Of a stretch of DNA of 57,133 nucleotides, positions 1 to 8,270 are shown one piece after another. The first letter of the stretch is position 1. Every line of letters starts with the position of its first letter. The position numbers and the translations under genes are program-made. Under the pieces are notes generated by a model. The model did no database searches, was not told where the DNA came from, and was given only the letters and a program-made list of their open reading frames with translations. Source of the stretch: Perkinsus olseni (lineage: Eukaryota > Perkinsozoa > Perkinsida > Perkinsidae); assembly GCA_013115135.1 (NCBI GenBank), contig JABANP010000334.1, positions 1 through 57,133 on the forward strand, in the 5' to 3' direction.

Positions 1-30
1 CATGAGACATCGAGGGGAGCTCACCGGGGA

Positions 31-62
31 ATTCAATTCAATTCAATTCAATTCAATTCAAA
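31..62. repeat. Pentanucleotide microsatellite (ATTCA)n
   Basis: About six perfect copies of ATTCA. Read on the - strand, the tract follows an AATAAA-containing sequence (62-70), an arrangement seen at the 3' end of some non-LTR retrotransposons. No RT frame was found beside it, so this remains a simple repeat. Confidence 0.85.
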
Positions 63-620
63 CTTTATTGCCTGGGCATTACAAGCTCGAAGCTTATCGC
101 CCATCACACGACCCGCGCAAGCGGATCCCGATATGGTTAGACCCAACCATAGAGCCTTGAAACAACAGAGGTTAATGAATCTCTCATCATCAGCTCGGAG
201 GCTCTTGAGAGGAACTTCGTCACAACTACGTCGTGCAGCCAGGGAAGGCGAGGAGGGAGGCATGCCACACTGGGCAGCCTATTAGGCATGAGGGAGAAAG
301 AAGGTGAAAAGAGGATTAAGTAGTCCCAGGACCAACAACTGCGATTGCGGAAACCCAGATGATAAGATGGTGAAAATTTGTGTAGAAAGGGAGGGCCCAA
401 CCAATACCGAGTCACCAGCAAGGGGGACGTATGGGTATGGCAGGTTCGATCTCTACTTCGTACCGGGAATCACCGGGGAATGTATTGGAAGATTCTATAT
501 CGCTAGTTATCTGACAATTGTGCGCGGAATTACCTGTCTCTCTCTCAAAAGGTCCCCGGTTCGATGCCTGGTAACTGCAGTATTCAAGACATTTTTCACC
601 TTGGTGCACAGGTAGACGGT

Positions 621-671
621 GAAAATCTAAGCGAGAGGGCGAAAATCTAAGCGAGAGGGCGAAAATCTAAA
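621..671. repeat. 20-bp tandem repeat
   Basis: Two exact copies of a 20-bp unit beginning GAAAATCTAA and ending GAGAGGGC, followed by a partial third copy (11 bp). It is purine-rich on the + strand and lies outside any coding region. Confidence 0.85.
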
Positions 672-746
672 GAAGGAGAAAAACTGAAGAAAAAAAGACC
701 TAGTGGAGTACTGACCGTAACCCCCGTCAACCCGAAACCCGACTCA

Positions 747-765
747 GGTCGCCCTTCGGGCGACC
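747..765. other. UUCG-type hairpin
   Basis: A perfect 8-bp inverted repeat (GGTCGCCC / GGGCGACC) encloses a three-base loop, giving a C(TTCG)G tetraloop if read as RNA. It is very stable for its length. No T-run follows it and no gene ends just before it, so no terminator or RNA gene is claimed. Confidence 0.6.
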
Positions 766-893
766 ATCACCTCAAACCCGAAGGCCTAGGGTTATAGGTC
801 ATAGGTTATCCGAGAGTCAAAAGCGTAGAACCCAATCCTCTCCCGGGCGAGCGCGAAACTTCTTTAGAAATCGGCAACTTTCTTTAGAAATAT

Positions 894-1079
894 TCAAGAC
901 GCGCTCCGCCGCATCGCATCAGTCAACTGGGAGTGTTGGGTGAGACTGTGGTGTAAATTAGCCCGAGACCCGAAGACCAGCAGACATCGCCAGGATGTCC
1001 AACACACTTCGGGCCAGCGGCCAATACAACACCGCAGTCACATTGCCTGGCACGCAAGCACACAGGCAATGTCTCCCAG
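894..1079 (-). repeat. Split direct repeat B2 (3' end of element)
   Basis: 186 bp, apparently identical to 1282-1467. It contains a small inverted repeat (ATTGCCT ... AGGCAAT, around 1042-1070). A 16-bp spacer (1080-1095) separates it from A2. Confidence 0.9.
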
Positions 1080-1095
1080 ATAACTAACCAAGGGT

Positions 1096-1281
1096 AAAGA
1101 AAAATTTCCTCGGAACCGGCCCGGAAGACCTTCTCACGCCGGGTTCCGCTCCTTATAACCACGAACGCAACATATCGTTGCTACCACTTTGGTCGATTAC
1201 GGGGGCGCGCGAATAGCTCGCGCACAAACGATGCTTGCTACGCTTGCTTGAACTTGCTCCAGGCAAAGCCCGGACCTTCAC
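1096..1281 (-). repeat. Split direct repeat A2
   Basis: 186 bp, matching 6306-6491 with one mismatch. It abuts B1 at 1281/1282 without a spacer, as expected if the junction copies that of a circular intermediate. Confidence 0.9.
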
Positions 1282-1467
1282 TCAAGACGCGCTCCGCCGC
1301 ATCGCATCAGTCAACTGGGAGTGTTGGGTGAGACTGTGGTGTAAATTAGCCCGAGACCCGAAGACCAGCAGACATCGCCAGGATGTCCAACACACTTCGG
1401 GCCAGCGGCCAATACAACACCGCAGTCACATTGCCTGGCACGCAAGCACACAGGCAATGTCTCCCAG
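1282..1467 (-). repeat. Split direct repeat B1
   Basis: 186 bp, apparently identical to B2 at 894-1079. It lies downstream of the recombinase frame on the element's own strand. Confidence 0.9.
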
Positions 1468-1831
1468 CACTCACCCAACAATCCACACGTGACTGTCCCC
1501 CTGGAGCACTACCCGGGATCGCCAACCCGACAAACCCTACCGTTAAACCACCCGGTGGTACCCACCGCAAGGCCAGCAATCCGAGGCCACAACAACACTA
1601 CTAGTGCTACACTGCTCCTGGGCTCAGGACACCGTTCAAGCAAGCGGAGGTCTAAGGATGTGTCAGAGAGCAAGCACAACACCCAAGTATTGCAAACACT
1701 ATACTCCGCACAGAAGCATCACATGATGCGATGTGAGTCACATCCAAAGACACAAAAGCCCATCACTCCGCACACGAAGCATCGGTGGTCCTCAGAAACG
1801 GGAAGCACAACACCATGATCGCACCAGCAAA

Positions 1832-2553
1832 TTACGCAGGCGAGCCAAGAATTTCTGCAGCATGTCCTCTGCACTGCCGCTGTATCTCAGGAAGTCCATA
1901 CTCCTCCCAAGTTCGTGACCTCCAGTTGCCCGCAACCCGAACCTGCTCCGCCGGAACATTGTTAGCCAGCAGAGCGCAAGCACCCGAACGCCTCATGCTA
2001 TGGCCGGTAATGTTAGGAATATCCCAAGACAAAACCTTCGAAGGAAACTCGGCAGATAAGAAGGCTCGCAGCTCCTTCCCGAAAGTGGCGCTCTTTAACG
2101 AAGGAAAGATACACTCATCCCCACCCTCGACGCGTGTTCGACAAGCACTGACCAAGTAATGAGCTATGCACCACGTCCTTCTACAAAACATAAGGTCTGC
2201 CGCTCCTCGCGAGAAGCAGTCTTGGTATCGTGGAAGATTACAGAGACCAGCAACCCCTCAGAGCTCGACTCCCAAGAAATGTCCGCACGAATGAGGCCGG
2301 GCAACTGGTCGAAGCGGAGCATAAAGATCGACGCCACCAACACGGCAGAACGAAGCTGATCACGCAAACCACCGGGAGTGAGCTGCATGTCCGCGAGAGA
2401 TTGAAGGCATTCCTGACATAAAGGCGCGGCCTGCTTCTTCGGCTTGTCCTTATCCAAGAGGATACGATCAGCACTAGCCAGAGCTCGAGAAATCAGAGCC
2501 TCCCCTTCTGGTGGGATGCTCTTGCCAGTTCGAACCACACCCATCGTTCGCAC
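1832..2553 (-). pseudogene. Tyrosine recombinase (retrotransposon YR), frameshifted
   Basis: Two overlapping - strand frames together make a phage-integrase-fold recombinase, the enzyme that integrates the circular DNA of DIRS-type elements. The upstream frame (2553-2164) holds the first catalytic Arg region (FMLRFDQLPGLIRADI) and a Lys in FHDTKTASREE. The downstream frame (2191-1832) holds the HxxR box (GHSMRRSG), then AGNWRSRTWEEYGLP with the Trp that often replaces the second His and the nucleophile Tyr. The pieces are in different frames, so a one-base indel near 2164-2191 breaks this copy. Both halves are strongly coherent and all catalytic residues are visible, so identity is secure and intactness is not. 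Confidence 0.8.
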
Positions 2554-2635
2554 CGCCGAAGTATACTCCCGTACTGTGCCAGAAGTGATCTACCGGCTCC
2601 CAGGGAGCCCCCTGTCAGCCCACGAATAAAAGAGA

Positions 2636-4240
2636 CTAATCGCTCGGGAGTGACCGGGTTCGAAGGAGATATAGTACCAAACCCCATCTCGTAAAAACGC
2701 AGAGGTGTCTGATAAGAGGCCATAGTCCTGGGTTTAAGAGAGTACTCCAGGAGACGGAGTTGGCTCTCGCTCGATCCTCCGGAGTCGCCGCCGTCTCTGC
2801 CGCATAAACTCGAGCAAATGAGAAGGAAGTTGAGACTTCTTGGGCATCAAATACAGAGGAGCCTGTGCAAGACCCACAATCCCATTCAATCGAGTTCCTC
2901 CCCGCCAACCCAAGCAGTACTACGTCAGAAGCAGCATAGCAGATGATGATAATACTACGAGCCGCCGTCAGGACAATGTAACAGGTTCCTGACAGGTACG
3001 TCCAGCCTGACGGGGCACTAGCAAGAACCGACGCACGGGCAGATCTGCTAATCACATCAGCAGTAACATTGCGAATCCCGGCAATAGGGGGGGAACCTTG
3101 CAGGGCTAGAAACCGATGCTCTAACGGATGCGGCTGCAGAGTTCTGAACGCAGAAGTCACATCGAATTCGGCCAGAGCCGATCCCGGACCCACTTCGCGC
3201 AGTAACAGACGTATCTGGGGAAGGCCGGGGTACAACGCAGCCGTCAGCATGCGTGACGCATGGTTGACCCCCGACGTCCTGTAGTTCTTGATGATACGAA
3301 TCTTGCTGTGAGCAGGGTCTTTCCAGACGACATTGGCCTGACTTATCCCCAGTCCCCCAATCTTCCGAACTCCGATCTATTTACAGATATTATCTTCCCG
3401 GTCTCAAGCTCACGCTGTATCTGCTCATTGAGTAGGTTAGCCATGACGCTGTCATCGGCTTGCGGACGAGAGGGAGGAGATCACTATCGGGCAGACCTTT
3501 CCACCGTATGACCTCAGGCTCCCCTGGGCGAAGAGATTGTTCATGGAAGGCTGGCCATGTCCGCAGATCCTCGGGGAAGGGGACGCTGAGCCCCAGCGGC
3601 ATGCCACTCATCGCCACCGCAGCAATACCACAATCCTCGGGGCCTTCTCCTGGCCACGTGACCCTTGACTCCAGCAATCTGCCACGGATCGGCGAGATCG
3701 GTGAAGCAGACTGTAGAAGCGTTTCGGAGCTACCCAAACCCGTGGACTCCAGCAAGCGAGCGAGAGTGGCAGCTAATTGCTCGGATTCACACTCGATCCC
3801 CAATGCGACCCACTTGTTCGCCATCTCGGTCTGTTCCAACCTCGAAGCTTGCTCATAACGGAGCAGGAAATTCCGCACCTCAGGACGCCTAACCCAGGCC
3901 TCCGCCTTGGCTCGGACGGCCTTCGCAAGAGCCAAGGATAGCTTCTCTTACCGTGGTGAAATGCGATATCTCCATCCCACTGAGAGAGGTCAGGGAACCC
4001 AGTACCATCTACTGGTGGGATCGACTCAGGAGGAAAAGAAGCGAACACGTCGGGAGTGTTAGCCTCCCAGGAGTGAAGTGTAGAGCTCCCACCTACATCG
4101 TCGTGTTGTGGCGAACCGGCAAAAGAGGCGACCGGCAAGGGCGGGATCGGCCGATCAGTCTCCGCCGCCCTCGCGCGCTTAGCACGATAACGGGCACGAT
4201 TCTTGCGCCTGCCCTCCACGGAGCGCTCCCCAGGAACCAT
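2636..4240 (-). pseudogene. Reverse transcriptase ORF of the YR element, frameshifted
   Basis: The N-terminal part (from an ATG near 4240) is basic and disordered (GRRKNRARYRAKRARAAE). It passes by frameshifts near 3.92-3.95 kb and 3.39 kb into an RT domain. RT motif A is clear (LAEFDVTSAFRTL, with its catalytic Asp near 3166). The motif C position reads YAASDVVLLG instead of the expected YADD box, so the Asp dyad is lost or disturbed. I see no convincing RNase H or methylase domain downstream. The protein would copy element RNA into DNA. The frame breaks and the altered motif C indicate a defective copy, unless some indels are sequence errors. Confidence 0.7.
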
Positions 4241-4369
4241 GCGGAACCCCAAGCACAACTAACGAACCTGGGGCATTGAGCTCCACTCGCTGAACTCAAA
4301 CCGGGAGTGCATAAAAACGATCATAAGTAGAGTCGGAATCAATTAAAGATGCGAGAGAACCAGCGCAGC

Positions 4370-5428
4370 TCAGTGCCGCTGCTTCTTGCCGGGAGGCTGC
4401 CGCTTTGAATCCGCGCCATCTTTTTCATGGCTTCTCGGGGGCCACGGGCACTTACGGATTTTGAGCAGCGGGCACTGACCACGAGTATGGGGGCAGTCGC
4501 CTGGCGGGACATGCTTCCCTTTCTCATCCGCACTTGGTGAAGATGTCGAAGTAGAACTTGTGGTGGCACTACCAGGGCTACTTTGCGCTCCAACGGCTGG
4601 GGTCAGCGTTCTCGTAGCCTCATTGAGAGCTTCCTGGTCCACCGCATTCCCAAGCAAACGGATGGTTGCCAGAGACAGCGAGATCTTCTCCCTTTCCGCC
4701 AAAGCGAAAGCTCTACCACTCAACGAGCGGCGAAAAGAAGCATCATAACCCACCACCGCGGCTTCTCCATGCACCATGCAGATCCTGCATAGCTGCTGCA
4801 CATATTGGAGGATCCAAGGACCCGCCTCGAGGCCCACGCTCACGTCAACACAAAGTAATACTGGTAGTAGTCCGTACAATAGTTCACAGAGGCGCTTGGG
4901 CTGACGACCGGCAGCCGCAGTTTCTGGAATCCATTGGATAGCACCGTTGACATCCAACACTGGTTTCTTGCCCAACGAAGCACAGTCAGCACCTAGTTTT
5001 ATCTCCCGGTAGGTGGAAGGGGACTCGGCAATCAGTTTCACCGTGGCCTGGTCTGCTACCAGCCCCGGAGAAGCAGCCCCACCGTAACGCTTGGAGACCC
5101 TCTCCATGTACTCGATCTGGCCGTTCGCAGTTGGGCCTTGCTTCCCCAAGGAAGCCTTGGCCGCTTACTGGAGAGCGGCTTCAACCCTCAGCCCGCGGAC
5201 TAGGCGTTGCTGGGTTTGGTCAGCCGTCTCGTTCTCAGCCGGCGGGCAAAGGACGTCAACCACCGTCCTCTTCAACACCTCTGGCTTGGACACGAGGACA
5301 GGGATGTCCGATACAGCCATATCGATGGCCTGAAGCCTCTCTATGATAGCATCACGCAGAACCACTGGGCAGCTGGCTGGCATGATCGCGAGGAAGGCTT
5401 CGGTTCCTCTGGCGTTGGCGTTGGCCAT
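4370..5428 (-). pseudogene. Gag-like ORF1 of the YR element, one in-frame stop
   Basis: A - strand frame opening with MANANARGTEAF (ATG at 5428) runs in one frame to 4370, apart from a single TAA at 5165-5167. The N-terminal third is helical. The C-terminal part is Ser/Thr-rich and then carries a Cys/His cluster (DCPHTRGQCPLLKIRKCPW) and a basic tail (KRQPPGKKQRH), as expected of a nucleic-acid-binding Gag. Position upstream of RT fits ORF1 of DIRS/Ngaro elements. The stop could be a mutation, readthrough signal or sequence error. Without a profile search, Gag identity rests on position and the Cys/His tail. Confidence 0.6.
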
Positions 5429-6305
5429 GGGAACGAGCGGAGGACAATTAAAACTGAAATGAGGGCGGCATTTAGACAAGAAATTCCTAGCGAAAGTAAT
5501 TCCGAGCACGCTTGAATTCCGAACTAGCACGAGGAAGCACCATAGCTGATCTGGGGCTCCGCTGTAGCACAGCTGCGCACTGTGGGGGGCTCCGACTCAT
5601 GGGCTCCGGCCGCAGAGTTCGACGTGGTGAAATCTCCTGAGGAGGGTCCCGCTCCCACCACGAGACACCGAAACGTGCACGGACCTTCAGGAATCAACGC
5701 TCTCGGGCGTGTTTCCTCGGTCAACTACCGAGTGCAGCGGCTGCACTGTGGCCCACACTGAACCTCGGTCAGTATCACGGGCTGCTCAGAGCTTAAACGA
5801 AGCCCATCCCAAGCCTATTCAGGCACCGGGGTCAAGCGAGAGGACCGCTTACTCCCGAGTCGACGCTCAAGGGCGTGTCTCAGAGAGTGAAACCTCCCCA
5901 AGGGGGACCAGTAACCACCGTCTGTGGTCTACAAACAGCTCGCTCCCGAAGCTGGAGAGTCATGACAGATCAATCCTGTACCGGATGCGAGCGGCAGTTC
6001 CCTCCCACAGGACGTCTGACCAAGTGAGTCAAGGTGTGACAACCAGCGAGCCACACCTTTGCCACCACAGTGCGAATAAATTGATCGAATAATTCCTGAA
6101 CACGAGAGACGAGACGTACAAGAAACACGAAGACTCAGCGAGCAACGATGTCAACAGGTCTAGGCGAAGGCGACTGGACGTATAGGCGCGGCGAACATTC
6201 AACGAGCAGCAATTCAACGAGCAGCAATTCAACGAACAATCAACGAGCAGACGTACGAGAAGCGCTAGGTGACGAGTGAGCGAGAGGATCCAACGCGGCG
6301 AACCA
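5429..6305 (-). other. 5' leader of the retrotransposon
   Basis: About 0.88 kb between A1 and the gag frame, with no coherent protein on the element's strand. An antisense frame at 5709-6092 looks like chance. Near 6193-6250 there is a short tandem array. Confidence 0.5.
6196..6250. repeat. Tandem ATTCAACGAGCAGCA repeats
   Basis: Three to four imperfect copies of a 15-bp unit (ATTCAACGAGCAGCA and variants) lie inside the element's 5' leader, just internal to A1. Confidence 0.75.
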
Positions 6306-6491
6306 AAAGAAAAATTTCCTCGGAACCGGCCCGGAAGACCTTCTCACGCCGGGTTCCGCTCCTTACAACCACGAACGCAACATATCGTTGCTACCACTTT
6401 GGTCGATTACGGGGGCGCGCGAATAGCTCGCGCACAAACGATGCTTGCTACGCTTGCTTGAACTTGCTCCAGGCAAAGCCCGGACCTTCAC
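6306..6491 (-). repeat. Split direct repeat A1 (5' end of element)
   Basis: 186 bp, equal to A2 at 1096-1281 except for C/T at 6366/1156. It defines the right boundary of the element. Host sequence resumes at 6492, about 195 bp upstream of the next gene's ATG. Confidence 0.9.
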
Positions 6492-6685
6492 GGTTTTTCC
6501 CTTGGTGCACATGCGCTGAGTCCAACGGATCGGTTGCAGATCGGCGTATCGGGGACTTCGAACACTGTACTTGAGTATTAACTACGGTACCTCGATAGTG
6601 CCGGAGCTGTGTGAATAGCCGAAATAGCTCTCTGAATTGCCTCCCAATGTCCAACCTTTCTTCCCCCATCCCTACAGAGGTCAAC

Positions 6686-8067
6686 ATGCCCATACCTCCT
6701 AAGCCTGTTGGAGTATGTCTTGTTGGTCTCGGCAGAGCAGGCAAGTTCCATCTTGAAGTAGTACTCCTCATAGCTGCATCAATGGGTCATACTACGAACT
6801 GCAGGCTCTCGGCAGACTGGGCCCTCGCGTTGTTAAAATCCTGTATGTTGTGGACGTCAAGGAGGATCTAGCAAAGGAACGAGCTAAGGAGCTAGGATGC
6901 ATTGGCCTTACTGACATGAAGCAGGCCATGGAAGATCCTGAGGTCATAATGGCCGGCCTTCGTCATAGACAGGTCAAGTGAACTCTCTCGTAGGTGCAAG
7001 CGGTTATTGTTGGATCGACAACTTACATGCATCATGAGCACATCATGGCTGCTTTGAAGGCAGGAAAGGCTTGCCTCACTGAAAAGCCGATAGCTGATAA
7101 CCAGAAGGAACTTCAGCAGCTCATTGACTATGTCAATACTGTTGACGTCCCTTTCCGTGTTGGATACCAGCGCAGAACGGATCCTAATTTCCGTGTACTC
7201 AAGCGCCAGATCGAGATGGGCATGGTGGGAGAGCCTAGGATCATCAACTGCACATCTCGGGATAATCCGGAACCTCCTATGGAGTACTTGAAGGTCTCTG
7301 GAGGTAGCCCACTCCGTCAGAGTGCCTCCAAGCTTGAGTAATTCCGCTTGTGATCCTCAGGTATATTCCATGATATGCTCACTCATGACTTCGACATGAT
7401 ACACTACCTAACAGGCCAAGTACCGGAGTCTGTGTATTCCATCGGTCATGCTTACAACCCTAAGATTCAAGCGATGGATGATGTTGATACGGCTATGGTA
7501 ATAAAGCACTACTAGAGTAACTCGCTTTATGTAAGCTACTCAATCGGTAAGGTGACACTTAAGTACCCCAACGGCCTCCTGGCCACCGTCAACACTAGCC
7601 GCATTGCCCCTTATGGGTACGATCAACGCGTGGAGGTCTTCGGTCCTAAGGGCATGGCCACCGCTGAGAACCAGGTAATGACTGCATAGTATGGCTCGTG
7701 CCTTATCGTGATCATTCGCTCAGCGGGAGTCGACTGTTACTCTAGCGACGGACGCAGGGTTCCAGAGTGCCCGGGCTGAGTACAGCTTCCCTGAGAGGTA
7801 GTAGGAATTTCAGAGTTCTCGTTGTACTATAAGGTACAATCAGGTACCCTGAGGCCTATCTCGAGAGTGATGCCGAATTCATTAAAATGGTTATCGAGAA
7901 GAAGAAGGAGGATCCAGCTGACAACGACAGGTTTGTCATGCTCGACAAGGTCAGCATGCCATCCCTCGTGCTCGTTCCGTCATGTTGGTGATGGTCAGGT
8001 TGCTCGTGCTGCCGAGATGTCACTTCACGAGAACCGTGTTGTTTTCCTGAATGAGTTTGACAACTAA
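6686..8067 (+). CDS. Inositol 2-dehydrogenase-like oxidoreductase (Gfo/Idh/MocA), spliced
   Basis: A cytosolic-type NAD(P)-dependent dehydrogenase that would oxidise myo-inositol or a related sugar polyol. The N-terminal Rossmann motif reads VCLVGLGRAGKFH. Later exons carry the catalytic Lys in LTEKPIADN, YQRRTDPNF, and the Asp/His pair in THDFDMIHYL, all typical of inositol 2-dehydrogenases. Introns of about 45-60 bp sit near 6950-6992, 7302-7361, 7500-7553, 7676-7728 and 7798-7850. Two oddities: the join after GKFHLE (near 6748-6776) changes frame with no normal-sized intron, and about 18-20 residues usual between MLDK and the VGDGQVARAAEM segment are missing. The last exon ends FLNEFDN. 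The exact substrate cannot be told from sequence. Confidence 0.75.
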
Positions 8068-8270
8068 GTTTCTTCCGAAGTTTTGCTGCTGACTTTCGAG
8101 TCTACCGCGTGCGATCAGCAGCTTATTGTTGTACAGATGCAAATTCCTGTGGCCTCCCATGGAGGCTCCGGTATCATACAGTCCCTTCCCGATCTCATGC
8201 TGTTGAGTTCTGACCTGATGGGTGGTGTAGAGACCAAGGTCCCTCTAGTCGTGCTCATCACCTTTGAGTC

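Larger units (their letters stand above)
1..893. other. Non-coding left flank with simple repeats
   Basis: No reading frame here gives a coherent protein; the open frames overlap one another on both strands and match no family I know. The stretch holds a pentanucleotide microsatellite at its left end, a 20-bp tandem repeat near 621-671, a strong hairpin at 747-765 and a short doubled motif (TCTTTAGAAAT) near 859-890, just before the retrotransposon boundary. Confidence 0.6.
894..6491 (-). mobile_element. Tyrosine-recombinase retrotransposon with split direct repeats (PAT/Ngaro-like, DIRS order)
   Basis: Read on the - strand the element has the order A1 (6491-6306), gag-like ORF (5428-4370), RT ORF (4240-2636), tyrosine recombinase (2553-1832), B1 (1467-1282), A2 (1281-1096), B2 (1079-894). 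All four terminal units are 186 bp. A1 and A2 differ at one base (T at 1156, C at 6366); B1 and B2 look identical. This split-direct-repeat layout, with RT beside a recombinase bearing R, K, HxxR, W and Y residues and no DDE integrase, is diagnostic of the PAT/Ngaro branch of DIRS-type elements, which integrate from a circular DNA intermediate. B1 abuts A2 directly, so B1-A2 has the sequence expected at a B2-A1 circle junction. The ORFs carry frame breaks, so this copy looks non-autonomous. Length is about 5.6 kb. Confidence 0.85.

Noticed and set aside
430..580. Two GGTTCGAT boxes suggesting a tRNA or tRNA-derived SINE
   Set aside because: No A box or acceptor stem could be placed, and the T-stem has a mismatch.
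5709..6092. 127-codon + strand open frame in the retrotransposon leader
   Set aside because: Antisense to the element, low-complexity composition, no domain, and no homolog recognised.
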